Notes: generated from the sequence alone by a model not told the origin. Positions 49,172 to 61,462 are shown, counted from the stretch's first letter. The stretch is DNA of 64,000 nt from Paramecium sonneborni (GCA_905182985.1 CAJJDN010000032.1:467562-531561); one strand, 5' to 3'. Program-made: numbers and translations.

Positions 49172-51148
49172 ATGGATTTTTAAATATCAGAACACTTAAA
49201 TTTGAAATACCTTATTTTTTATTTGCATTTTGCTTCAAGAATTAAATTTAAAATAATTTATAAGTTAAACAATAGTGATTTAAAAACTGATTTATTTTAA
49301 AAATTCTAAAGTATAGAACTAATTCAAAAATACATATCTGATCTTAATAAAACTATTAAGACTTTAAATAAATTATTAAAAATTAGAATTTGAACTGATA
49401 TTCCTCAATTAAGCATTAATCAATTCAAAGAAATTATGAGAGAACTAATAAAAATCTCTAAATAAATGACTCATTAAATTTTACATAAATAAACATAATC
49501 ATTGCAAGATGCATAAAGGTAAAATAATTTGGAGAAAAGATTATTGTTTTTGGAGAAAAATATAGGTTTCTAATTGAAGAACTTACTTAAGTAATAATTT
49601 AAAGGAAAATATTGATTTGCAAAATTAACTTGGCTCTATGTTAAGAGTAACGGAAGAATTTGAAAATCAGTAATTAAAACTTAAGAATTTGAATTATAAA
49701 ATAAATAGTTAAAACATGAAAAAGACTAATTAAAATCTTAAAAAAGTAACCTTAAAAGCTTGATAAGTTAATTAAAAGAAGAAAAAGGTAGCAAAATTGA
49801 AAAAAAACTAAAAAATCTCAAAGAAGAAGTATCTCATGTAAGGATTATTAAAGAAAATTGGAAGAAAGAGACACATTTAATGAAAGATTATAAAAAGAAC
49901 TTTAGATAGTAAAGTCAGAGTTAGAAATGAGTGAAGATTATAAAATGCTCGCTTAATCATCGAAAAAATTATCAAAATCTCCAGAAAAATAGTTTTGATT
50001 AATATTAATAAATTTTGTAAAATTATTATATAAATATATGAGAGAAAAAGATTAAAATTACAANCTATCTCTTATTAAATATTGCTCTTAAAATTTTTTA
50101 GAAAACATTTGAAAATAAATTAAATGAAATTATGATCTTATTGATTTTTTTTTACATTATTTCTAACATATATTTTAGAGATAATTTTATATTATAAATA
50201 AAATATATTTAAACAGAGTTAAATCTAAATTATGAACTTTTAAATTCAAAATATTGATGGATTTTTAAATATCAGAACACTTAAATTTGAAATACCTTAT
50301 TTTTTATTTGCATTTTGCTTCAAGAATTAAATTTAAAATAATTTATAAGTTAAACAATAGTGATTTAAAAACTGATTTATTTTAAAAATTCTAAAGTATA
50401 GAACTAATTCAAAAATACATATCTGATCTTAATAAAACTATTAAGACTTTAAATAAATTATTAAAAATTAGAATTTGAACTGATATTCCTCAATTAAGCA
50501 TTAATCAATTCAAAGAAATTATGAGAGAACTAATAAAAATCTCTAAATAAATGACTCATTAAATTTTACATAAATAAACATAATCATTGCAAGATGCATA
50601 AAGGTAAAATAATTTGGAGAAAAGATTATTGTTTTTGGAGAAAAATATAGGTTTCTAATTGAAGAACTTACTTAAGTAATAATTTAAAGGAAAATATTGA
50701 TTTGCAAAATTAACTTGGCTCTATGTTAAGAGTAACGGAAGAATTTGAAAATCAGTAATTAAAACTTAAGAATTTGAATTATAAAATAAATAGTTAAAAC
50801 ATGAAAAAGACTAATTAAAATCTTAAAAAAGTAACCTTAAAAGCTTGATAAGTTAATTAAAAGAAGAAAAAGGTAGCAAAATTGAAAAAAAACTAAAAAA
50901 TCTCAAAGAAGAAGTATCTCATGTAAGGATTATTAAAGAAAATTGGAAGAAAGAGACACATTTAATGAAAGATTATAAAAAGAACTTTAGATAGTAAAGT
51001 CAGAGTTAGAAATGAGTGAAGATTATAAAATGCTCGCTTAATCATCGAAAAAATTATCAAAATCTCCAGAAAAATAGTTTTGATTAATATTAATAAATTT
51101 TGTAAAATTATTATATAAATATATGAGAGAAAAAGATTAAAATTACAA
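48980..51148. repeat. 1084-bp direct duplication around N 50064 (assembly artefact)
   Basis: 48980..50063 and 50065..51148 read as the same sequence at an offset of 1085, with one N between. Both copies contain the complete decayed coiled-coil gene, with every stop and frameshift shared. The shared defects argue that the decay precedes the duplication or, more likely, that only one genomic copy exists. Confidence 0.88.
49172..49998 (+). pseudogene. decayed coiled-coil gene (second assembly copy at 50257..51083)
   Basis: Reading with TGA as the only stop, a Lys/Glu/Gln/Leu-rich coiled-coil protein can be followed for ~270 residues (TLNKLLK, INQFKEIMRELIK, LRVTEEFENQQLKLK, LKEEVSH, LQKELQIVKSELEMSED), but only by changing frame about three times and passing an in-frame TGA at 49390. 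None of these breaks is repaired by a GT...AG segment of 18-35 nt. So it is either a pseudogene or a gene damaged by several sequence errors. No homologous domain name can be given. Confidence 0.5.
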
Positions 51149-51298
51149 ATTATTAAACTTTTAATTCTATATTAAGAATAAAATATCAATTATCTTAAAT
51201 TTAAAAGAGAAAATTGGATTAAAAAATGATTAAGATTAAATTTCAACTTTTATTCATATTAAATTAAGAAGATTAAAATAACATAAAAAAATTCCATA

Positions 51299-52527
51299 TC
51301 ATGTCTATTTTATCTAATTATAACCTGTGCTTCGTATTTGAGCACAATTATCCTGCAAATTTTTATAATCAAGCATAGTCGAAAATAAGCTTGCTGTAAA
51401 AAGAGCGGATTAATTCATTTTTTTATAAATTTGTTCTACTTCTTTTTTAGATTTATTCATTAAAACTGATCTTGCACTTGATGATGTCTTTAACTAATCG
51501 TATTATTTAATAATATTACAGGCATTTAAGATTCTTAAGCAGTAATAATATTGTTAAATCTTTTATCACTTAAATATGTATTTAACTATCGAGAGGTGTC
51601 ATTACTATCATCTTAAATTAATATAGGGTCTTATTTTGCTATTTCAGTTTCAGGGGTTCCGAATAGATTTTATTTTTTCTAATATTTTTATATCTTTGCT
51701 TAAGTTTTTTAAAGGCCAATATTTTATTATGTTAATTTAGCTATCAGTTAGTCTTTTTCAAATAATTATATTTAATATTTTTTAATCTCTGCTTATAAAT
51801 GCATTATTCTTTTTGAACAAATACAATTTTTTTCTCCATTTTAAAGTGAGGTACCAGAATATCCTTAAACTGATTAAGTATAATCTGCATCATTTAATAA
51901 ATAATCAAAAGAAAGACGAGAACTTCCTTTTCTCTCACAACTTAATGGATTGGTCATTAAGGTCTCAATTTGCTCTTTAAGTTATTTGTTATCCATTTAT
52001 AATTTTATAATATTGTCTTTAAGCTATATCTAATATATTAAATACTTTAACAGCTCCTAATTTCAACTAAGTATTTTCATTTTGAAATAACGTATTTATT
52101 TCTTATAATTACTTCATGTCGAATTAGTTAAACTCGTTTTTTTCAACTTAGTCTCTTAATTCTTTTTGAAGAGACTTTTTTTCATCCTCCAATTTAGCAA
52201 AAGCAATTTATAGTTCTTCAAAATTTTGTTTCTATTAAAAAAGTGCAGTAGCTAGAGATTCATAACTAAGTTCTTTTATTTTGATTTATCTTTATAAATC
52301 AATTACTTATTGTTTTAAGGTTTCTGATTAATCGAAAATCTGAGAATGAAATATTTGTTCTTTAAAATCTAACTTTGGAATTGCTTTCTTATATTAAAAG
52401 TCATCATAAACACTAACTAAATATTAAATTATAATTTACAATGCTAAACAGACCTATTAGGGCAAGTATTTTTTTAAACTGATTGCTTTTCAATATTAAA
52501 GTTTGGAGTACTATTTTTTGGGTGCAT
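51299..52527 (-). CDS. unknown coiled-coil protein, 385 aa
   Basis: Four exons (introns 52417..52439, 52030..52051, 51494..51519) leave 1158 nt. After a ~40-residue non-helical start, residues 45-150 form a strong coiled coil (FEELQIAFAKLEDEKKSLQKEL, then QLQEINTLFQNENTQLKLG) and 150-185 a second segment (MDNKQLKEQIETL). A CICSKR-containing segment and a further Gln/Lys coiled coil follow. The C-terminus (MNKSKKEVEQIYKKMNQSALF) appears in frame only after the last splice. Likely cytoskeletal or basal-body-related by composition, but this is a guess. Confidence 0.7.
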
Positions 52528-52785
52528 TTTTAGTTATAGTTAATTTAATATTATATAAGTAAATTGAAAATTTTGTAATTAAATTTTTTTAGTATCCGCC
52601 TAACCATTTTAGATTCATGCTATCATAACATTAATTTCAGATTTGCACTTTTATCTTTGAAAATCCATTTGATAGATCAATCAATTATTAAATTGTTAAC
52701 CAGAAGTTGATTAAATGTATTAATTTTAATACAATAAATTTATCATTATATATTCCAAAAATAAAATATTTATTTATTTTAATAA

Positions 52786-53146
52786 ACGAGTGAAGAAATA
52801 TAAAATGAAAATCTAAACTATTACCAAAATCTCTTGAATTTCCTGGACTTTAATTAAGTTAGAAGAGGAATTTCAAATTTAAGCACTGAATAAATCTAAA
52901 ATCAATACTTTGATTAATAAATAAAATCTAATTTGCTCTATCTTTATCAAATAAAATTAAATAACTTGAATAACCTTGAGAGTTGCCTTCAATTATGAAT
53001 AAATAGATCAGAAAATGTACTTAAAGGATTAGAGCTTCTAAGAGAATCAATAAACAACAAGAGGGTAATAATCTCAATAATTATAATTAAATTAGGATTG
53101 TAATCAAGAGACTAAAGAATGGATCTATATTTATAATTAGAAATGA
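52786..53146 (+). pseudogene. possible small or 5'-truncated coiled-coil gene
   Basis: A Gln/Asn/Leu-rich frame is open from about 52786. It continues to TGA 53144-53146 if a 25-nt GT...TAG segment (52982..53006) is removed (NLEN/QKMYLKDQSFQENQQ junction). No in-frame ATG is found at its left end, and overlapping frames also look partly coding. A truncated or decaying gene is the simplest reading. A weak further open stretch follows to about 53465. Confidence 0.35.
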
Positions 53147-54145
53147 AAATTGAAAATAAGGAAATTATAAATAGAAAACTAATAAAATTGAATATGAAAA
53201 TCTAGTCTTAAGTTATAACCTTTTGATTGTAAGTTATCTATAAATGAAATATTATTTAAATTATATTTTCGATTTAGATTTAATTATTATTTATCAAGAG
53301 GAACAATTGAGAACAAATTATTTTTATCTGATCTATTCAAGAAAAAATTTAATTTATTTATACCAACTTTAGAAATTATAAAGTGCAAGGAAGTCATTTA
53401 AAAATTTCATCATTAAAGCTAAATTATTATAGGAATCAAGTTTAATAAAGTTTGATTAATGATTCTATTGAATAATTATCAGACAATTAACTTTTTTTAA
53501 TTAAATTTAATATTTACTTGTTTTGTACTCATAAATAGTTGATTTACAAATAGTAGAAAATTTTGAAACAATAAATTGGCGTCATCATTATTTACACAAG
53601 AAGAATCAGAGCTAATTTAAAAGATGTCAGTTTTATTCCTTTTAAAAGAGATTTTTTTGATTTTTCTGATAATGAGAGGGTCTTTTCAATTTAATTTAGT
53701 TTTCTAATTGATAATGAATTTTAATTTTTTATTTAAAATACGCAACTATTTAAATCTAAAAATATGAAATGATAGTTTATTTTTTCTAAGATCATGTTCA
53801 TTAAGAATTATTGTTAACTGTTAAAAACAAAGGATATTTATGTAAACTAAAAATTTTATAAAATGCAAATAGTGCAAATGTTTATTGTTTGATTAGCAAT
53901 CATCATTAAATAGATTAATCCTTATATATAAAGTACTGATCTTGTGCTTTAGAGGACCCATAATTTTCAAAAGCTTCAAACAAAATGAGTTTTAAACTTC
54001 TTATTATTTATTAAATAAAAAGAAATTAATATATGCATAATTTCTAATCCGATTAAAGATAAAAATAGATTAGATTTGATGATTTTAAATTAATTTTAAT
54101 TTACTAAATTTATAAATGATAATTTAAAAATATTTTAATATTAAT
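53147..54145. other. long spacer with weak open-frame remnants
   Basis: About 1 kb between the possible coiled-coil fragment and the first tandem two-membrane-segment gene. A forward stretch at about 53270-53463 lacks TGA and has some protein-like composition, but no start or splice pattern. Nothing else supportable. Confidence 0.4.
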
Positions 54146-55603
54146 TCATAGAACTTTATTAGATTCATAAAAATCATTTTCTAAACAAATTTCATCTGGA
54201 ATTTAAAGTTGATTCTGCTCTAAAGTTTTATTAGAAAGAGATAACAAATCTGCATCTTCATCATTTAGGTATGATATTGTTGATGATACTCTATTCGTCC
54301 AATTAGAATTAGGACCGGAATCAATAAATTCTTTCGGTTAAGAAAGATTAATTTTTATTCCAATTTAATGAGCCTTTTTGAGTTCTTATCTGTATTTAAA
54401 TGATCTGATAATAAAGTAAATTCTTGACATTTCATATAATAAATTTAAGTAGCTCAATTTTGTTTGCATTTAAGTTTAAACTTTCTTATAAAATAGTTTA
54501 AATTCTTTGACATCTACTTCATATGAATTTAAAAGTACTTTTACCATTTTAAATCTCCAATTTCTTTTTATAATGATATTTTTGAATTCAGGATAATAAA
54601 ATTAGATTAGTTCATTTAATATCTTCTTATTAAGATAGTATTCATTGAAAATGATAATGACATGTTTAATCATGAAAAGAACTGATACTATTGAACCAAT
54701 ATTAGCTAAAAGATCGCCTGCATGTGGATATTCAAAAATCGTCTTAATTTAATTTCCTTTCATAACAATGTAGATTAGACCTAAAACATCATTTCCATAT
54801 GCCTGTTTACAAAACTCAAGTGAATTTGTTTAGGGCTGTATAAAGGCTCCATTAATATATTCAAGATTTCTAGAAAATCCAAATAAAAAAGAATCTTGGA
54901 CTTCATAAAAATTACTTTATAGAAATGTGTTTAATGTATAACAATTTTATTTTTCTATTTATATATAAAACTCTTGTAAGCTATTTTGTTCTGATCCATC
55001 TCGAGAATTTAATTATTTATAATGTACTTAAACAATTATTGTATTTAAAGGTTATTAAAAAAATTACTCTGTTAATTCATCTGAAGCACATTTTTCATTT
55101 TCTTTTAGATAAATTTCTTAACATCTTACTATCTATATATACATTTCAGATGTAGTAAATATTTCACCACTAATATTTTAAAAAGCTAAACTCATCCTAG
55201 GTATATAAAATTTTGATTCGTCAAAACTAGTTTGATTTGACACATTGATAGGTTAAAGCTCAGTAAAACTGAAATTGGTAGTGTACATGACTAATGGTAA
55301 TAAAATTTTAGATTCAAAAGGATCTATTTAGTTTTCACCAAATCTCCAATAATAAAGTTTAATAGCATCATAATTTAAATCCAATAAAGAAAAGTCAGAT
55401 ACATACATAGAATTAGAAATTTTGGGGCTTAATTAATTATTTTACCATTAATAAAGCACCCAAATAGCGTATCCCAAACTTGCAGAACATATTAGTAAAG
55501 TAACTAATCCTCCGAAAGCACTTTTATAAATCGATTACTTTGGATCTATTTATTAAACAAAAGGAGCTCCAAAAAAATCAGCTGTTCGTAAAATGTTCAA
55601 CAT
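54146..55603 (-). CDS. two-membrane-segment family protein, intronless, 485 aa (tandem copy A)
   Basis: One frame of 1458 nt without introns. The N-terminal cytosolic segment contains DFFGAPFV and IDPKQSIYKSAFGG; TM1 is LVTLLICSASLGYAIWVL; the external domain runs ~65-330; TM2 lies near 335-355 (GDLLANIGSIVSVLFMIKHV). The tail opens with FYYPEFKNIIIKRNW and ends in an acidic, Ser-rich region with ISYLNDEDADLLSL. It matches the plan of the 32.0-kb gene and is closely related to copy B at 56.5 kb. Function unknown. Its absence of introns is unusual here, where almost every other gene has one or more. Confidence 0.82.
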
Positions 55604-56464
55604 TATCAAATATATTATCAATAAAAAATCCTTTATATTAAGTTTAATAGTATGATTTAATGGATATCAAAAAAATATTGAAAATTATCATCTAATATGA
55701 TCAAATAATTAATTTTCATGATAAGTTTAGTGATGATGGCTCGATGAAATTCAAAATCTTAAAATCTTTGTTGGACATTTCTATTTCTAAAAAATGAAAG
55801 GAGATCAGAAATTTTCCTTCATAAATTGAGAAAATATTTTTCAACAAAAATTCTGCAACTTAAAACTTCTTATAGCATAGTTTTAATGATATTTTTTTAA
55901 ACTTAAAAGAAAATTTTATTTTATGCTTTTTATTAATTTGAATTTTATTTTAAAGAGAAAGAAAATGATATTTAAAACTACTTCGACTTTTAAACTCTTA
56001 ATAACTGTAGATGTTAAAATTTTGAAAAAAGTAAATAAAAGAAATTTAAAAAGTTGTAATGGTCAAAGAATTTTATTCTAGAATCAATTTTAAAAAATAA
56101 TAATTACAAATGAATAAACCTAAACTCAAAAAATAAAAGAGTTTATTCAAAAATTACTTAATTATATAATAAAAATTCAATCTTGAAAGCCCAAGTAAGA
56201 TCGAAAAAGAAATAAAGCAAAATAAAATTTAATTATTATTTAAATAAATAGCGTTAACAAAATAAATAAATTTCTTGATTTTTATTTTTTTTCTAAAGTT
56301 GACCGAAAAAAGAAACTTAATTTTGAAAATCAATATTAAATTAAATATAACAATCTAAATTCATCCACTACCTAATTGACAATTAGAAGAAAATAGGTAA
56401 ACTTAAAATGGCTTGAAAAGAATTATAAATTTAAAATAATTTTTTAAAATTTTGACAATTTTTT
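55604..56464. other. spacer between tandem paralogues, no gene seen
   Basis: About 860 nt of AT-rich DNA between copy A and copy B, both on the minus strand. TGA-rich in all frames. It presumably holds the copy A promoter. Confidence 0.5.
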
Positions 56465-58926
56465 TCATGTTACTCTATTTAATTCATAAAAGTCATCTTC
56501 TTAATAAATTTCATCAGAAATTATGATATCAATTTATTCTTTACTTTTATTATATAGAGATAATAGATCGGCATCTTCATCGTTGAGATATTAATGTCTT
56601 GACGATAATTTATCTCTTAAATTAGTGCTTGGATTTAAATCGATATTTTCTTTATTATAAGGAAGAATCAGTTTAATTCCTATTTAATGAGACTTTTTTA
56701 TTTCTTCTCTAAATTTTAACGACCTTAAAATGAAATAAATTCTTGATATCTCGTATAACAAATTTAGGTAACTTAATTTTGATTACATTTATTTTTAGAC
56801 CTTCTTTTAGAACTGTTAAAATTCTTTCACATCTACTTCTTATTGATTTAATTGTATTTTTACTGTTTTAGATCTCCAATTTTTTTAAATTTTGATATTT
56901 TTATATTCAGGATAATAAAATTGTATTAGTTCATTTAATATCTTTTAATTAAGATAGTATTGGTTAAATACAATAATTACATGTTTAATCATAAATAATA
57001 CAGATACAATTGAACCAATATTTGCTAAAAGATCCCCTGCATTTGGATATTCAAAAACAGTTTTGATTTAATTTCCTTTCATGATTATGAAAATTAAGCC
57101 TAATACATCATTTCCATAACCTTATTTACAAAATTCTTTTGAGTTTGTTTACGGCTATATTATTGCTCCATTTATATATTCAAGATATCTAGAGTATCCA
57201 AACAAAAATGAATCTTGAATTTCATAAAAATTACTCTATAGAAATGTGTTTAATGTATAACAATTTTATTATTCTACTTACATATAAAACTCTTAAAAAC
57301 TAGTTTGTTCTGATCCATCGCGAGAATTCAATTATTTATAATGTAATTATAAAATAATCGTATTAACAGGCTATTAAAAGAATTACTCTATTAATTCATC
57401 AGAGGCACATTTTTCATTTTCTTTTAGATAAATTTCTTAACATCTAATTATTTAAATATAAATCTCTGATGTTGTATATATTACACCACTAATATTCTAA
57501 AAAGTTAAGCTTAATTTTGGTAAATAATATTAAATTCCATCATCACCAATTTCATTCGATTTATCGATTACTTAAAGATCGGTGAAGCTAAAATTAGTTG
57601 TATACATAACTAATGGGAGCAATATTTTAGATTCAAAAGGATCTATGTAATTTTCTTCTATTTTCCAATAATAAAGTTTAATAGCATCATAATTTAAATC
57701 CAATAAAGAAAAGTCAGATACATACATAGAATTAGAAATTTTGGGGCTTAATTAATTATTTTACCATTAATAAAGCACCCAAATAGCGTATCCCAAACTT
57801 GCAGAACATATTAGTAAAGTAACTAATCCTCCGAAANTACTTCTTATTGATTTAATTGTATTTTTACTGTTTTAGATCTCCAATTTTTTTAAATTTTGAT
57901 ATTTTTATATTCAGGATAATAAAATTGTATTAGTTCATTTAATATCTTTTAATTAAGATAGTATTGGTTAAATACAATAATTACATGTTTAATCATAAAT
58001 AATACAGATACAATTGAACCAATATTTGCTAAAAGATCCCCTGCATTTGGATATTCAAAAACAGTTTTGATTTAATTTCCTTTCATGATTATGAAAATTA
58101 AGCCTAATACATCATTTCCATAACCTTATTTACAAAATTCTTTTGAGTTTGTTTACGGCTATATTATTGCTCCATTTATATATTCAAGATATCTAGAGTA
58201 TCCAAACAAAAATGAATCTTGAATTTCATAAAAATTACTCTATAGAAATGTGTTTAATGTATAACAATTTTATTATTCTACTTACATATAAAACTCTTAA
58301 AAACTAGTTTGTTCTGATCCATCGCGAGAATTCAATTATTTATAATGTAATTATAAAATAATCGTATTAACAGGCTATTAAAAGAATTACTCTATTAATT
58401 CATCAGAGGCACATTTTTCATTTTCTTTTAGATAAATTTCTTAACATCTAATTATTTAAATATAAATCTCTGATGTTGTATATATTACACCACTAATATT
58501 CTAAAAAGTTAAGCTTAATTTTGGTAAATAATATTAAATTCCATCATCACCAATTTCATTCGATTTATCGATTACTTAAAGATCGGTGAAGCTAAAATTA
58601 GTTGTATACATAACTAATGGGAGCAATATTTTAGATTCAAAAGGATCTATGTAATTTTCTTCTATTTTCCAATAATAAAGTTTAATAGCATCATAATTTA
58701 AATCCAATAAAGAAAAGTCAGATACATACATAGAATTAGAAATTTTGGGGCTTAATTAATTATTTTACCATTAATAAAGCACCCAAATAGCGTATCCCAA
58801 ACTTGCAGAACATATTAGTAAAGTAACTAATCCTCCGAAAGCACTTTTATAAATCGATTACTTTGGATCTATTTATTAAACAAAAGGAGCTCCAAAAAAA
58901 TCAGCTGTTCGTAAAATGTTCAACAT
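56465..58926 (-). CDS. two-membrane-segment family protein, tandem copy B, broken by assembly duplication
   Basis: The ATG at 58926 and TGA at 56465-56467 frame a gene that is interrupted by the N at 57837 and contains a 1003-bp block twice. Removing one block plus the N (1004 nt) leaves exactly 1458 nt, or 485 codons plus stop, the same length as copy A, in one open frame without introns. The N-terminal ~85 codons match copy A base for base; identity then falls towards the C-terminus. The intact protein has the same two membrane segments and YYP-like tail motif. As deposited, the coding sequence is not usable without collapsing the duplication. Confidence 0.75.
56834..58840. repeat. 1003-bp direct duplication around N 57837 (assembly artefact)
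   Basis: 56834..57836 and 57838..58840 are the same sequence at an offset of 1004 with one N between, lying wholly inside copy B of the two-membrane-segment gene. The fact that deletion of exactly one unit restores the paralogue's length is direct support for an artefact. Confidence 0.93.
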
Positions 58927-59382
58927 TATCATAATTTAAATATTAAGACTAAACATTATCACTTAAGATAAACTATATAATATATAAGGTAGTCATATAA
59001 TTGTTATTTTTGCTATATTTCTCTGCTTTGAGTAATTGCATTAACATTTACTCTCTTTTTTAAAATATTAATTAGTATAGAAGTGCTATATTTTGTATTA
59101 TTTAAGATTATACCTTCTACAAAAATTTCTATATATTTAAAGTATCATCCTTTAATTAAAGATAAAATCTTCATAAAATTATATTTATTTTGTTTAAAAA
59201 TTAAGTTCGAACAAAATCAATTTAGCCTTATAAAATGTACATTTTAATATTATTCATTTAAGTTAATTTAATATTTTTATATTAGAAGAAAGTTAGGTAT
59301 GATGAAAATTTTTGTTTTTAGATATTTTTACTAGATCTATTCTAAGAAAAAATTATAAACCTTTATATGTTATAATAAAAAA
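58927..59382. other. intergenic, no gene seen
   Basis: About 455 nt of AT-rich sequence upstream of copy B and of the decayed frame that follows. No feature recognised. Confidence 0.5.
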
Positions 59383-60099
59383 ATGAAGAAAAATAAAAAA
59401 ATTCATTAAAAATTGCAAATAAGAATTCTAACATTTGATAAGTAATAAGTAATCTTTTGCAGAAGGAAGTGGAAGAAAAATTTAATCACCAATATAGATT
59501 ATAATCATTAGAAATTTAGATATTAATAAATTTTGAATTACTTAATACTAACTAGGAAAAATATAGAAAATAATTGTTTGAAGGAAGAACTGAAATCAAT
59601 TGAACAGATGCTTGGATCTTAAGAACATAAAAGAAAAAATAATGTATAAATAAAGCAATAAATTGAATATTCAAAGAAGTTAATTTAACAATAAATTTTT
59701 TTCTTCAAAATAGGTATTTATTTATATTTTATCATATATCCTCTTACTACTGTTATAATTGTTTTAAAGTTATATTAATACTGCTAAATGAAGATGTTAA
59801 TTATTTCTTGCTTAAAGATTTATTTTAAACTTTTTTTTTCAAAAAGCTAAACAATATAATCCTTATGTTTTATAATTTTAGATTACATTAAAAATGAGAA
59901 ACTTATCTTTGATTTTTTGAAAATAATTATTTATTTAAAATGTTTAAAGTATTTCTTGGAATATGAGTTAGAAAATAAATTTTTATTATTGATGAAATAT
60001 TCAAATATGATTTTGAGTTCAATCTCAGTAAATTACATTATTATAATAATAATATATGCAAGAAAACAGAAAATAAAAACTAAAATCTTAAGATTCTGA
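59383..60099 (+). pseudogene. decayed coiled-coil gene or fortuitous open frame
   Basis: From ATG 59383 no TGA occurs for 717 nt, but the composition changes sharply. Around 59460-59590 a different frame (KEVEEKFNHQYRLQSLEIQ) is more protein-like. Then the first frame takes over (LKEELKSIEQMLGSQEHK). After about 59710 the translation is low-complexity Ile/Leu/Phe/Lys typical of AT-rich non-coding DNA. This suggests a short remnant of a coiled-coil gene with a frameshift rather than an intact 238-residue protein. Confidence 0.4.
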
Positions 60100-60202
60100 A
60101 AGAAGCATGAAGAATGCTGCAAATACAATTACAAAAATAACGAATAAAAAAATACAACAGTTGGCCTTTTTAACATAATTTCCATAAGAGAGAAAATATA
60201 CA

Positions 60203-61393
60203 ATGGTTGATAAAGTGAATAAGCTAATTGATTAAACACAAAGCAAATTGAAGCATTAACAAATACCAAAGGATGTTCAATTTTATTAAAGAAATATAAA
60301 GAAATTTGAGAATTTGTCATCATTCATAAATTCAAAAGGATTATTATCAGCTAATTTTAGTATACCTAAATTAAGGGTAAAGTAGAAAGTAGATGATTAA
60401 GAATAAGAATATGTAGATTATTTACTTGCAAAAAATTGTAAGAATTAAACTAATATAGATAAACTGTAATAGGAGAGACAGAGAAGAAAAAGTAAATAAG
60501 TGAAGGAAAACTATGAGTAATGTTGGGAATTAGAAAATTCCGATTGTGACTTAGAATCTCCAATAAATGTAGCGAAAGAATTATAAATGGCTCATTAAGA
60601 TTAGATAAAAGGAGAAATAGAAGCAAAAGCAAAATTATGGGAATTATAATAAATTCGTATGTATAAAAGGAAAACAAATAATATTGAATTAAAGAGTTCT
60701 TAAAGAACTTCTTAATATAAGATTGATGAAGAGGATGAAATAGTTGAATAATCAGATCAAATAAATGCATAAAAATATAAATAACAATCAGATAAAGTGA
60801 TTAAAATGATTTGGAATGCAGCTAAGAAAATTTATAACAAAAGGGAAGATTAAATAAAAAAAGAGATATTAATGCATTAAATAGCTAAAAAATATAGATA
60901 AAAATAGAGAGAAATAGCTAAGGATTAAATTAATAAAATGTTAATGAGTATTATAATTATTAATTTTTGAGCTGGTTAAAAACAGTATATGACTTTTGCT
61001 AAAACAACAAGACATTTACCAGAGAATGGTGATTCAAAATAAATTACAGAACATTTTTTTAGTAAAAAAGGGTCTACAGCTCGTAAATTATAAGCTCATT
61101 ATTCATTATCTCCTACAAGTTAATAGGAAGATATTAAAACTAATAGAAAAATATCTTTAATTAATTCGAGATTGCATGACATTGTTCATCAAATTGATAA
61201 GATACCTGTAGGAGATCAAGCTCAAACATTAAAAAAAATGTAAAGTGAATAAATATTTTATTAAACATTGAGAGAAACTCTATAACCAGATTAAATCAAA
61301 GATACATTAAAAGGTCTATTTCTACCAACAGATCATTTATATAAAAAGCCTTTACAATATAACAAGAAACACTTTTAAAATTAAATCTTATGA
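60203..61393 (+). CDS. unknown Lys/Gln-rich coiled-coil protein, 388 aa
   Basis: Two exons; the 24-nt intron 60948..60971 contains an in-frame TGA and must be removed. Residues 1-60 are helical (KVNKLIDQTQSKLKHQQIPKDV). The middle is charged (EREERQRRKSK-like segments, KGEIEAKAKLWELQQIRMYKR). A strongly basic helix lies at 215-250 (KKEILMHQIAKKYRQKQREI). The C-terminal third has TFAKTTRHLPENGDS and LHDIVHQIDKIPVGDQ. No family recognised; composition suits a cytoskeletal or axoneme-associated protein. Confidence 0.72.
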
Positions 61394-61462
61394 TTCTTCT
61401 TTTTTATATAGTAAATCCAATTATATATATTTGATTTTAACTAATAATTTAATTGAATATAA

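Noticed and set aside
14516..58840. Tandem gene duplications or mobile elements at the four repeat pairs
   Set aside because: The copies are perfect, bounded by a single N, lack terminal inverted repeats or transposase, and in one case collapsing a unit restores the paralogue's exact length.
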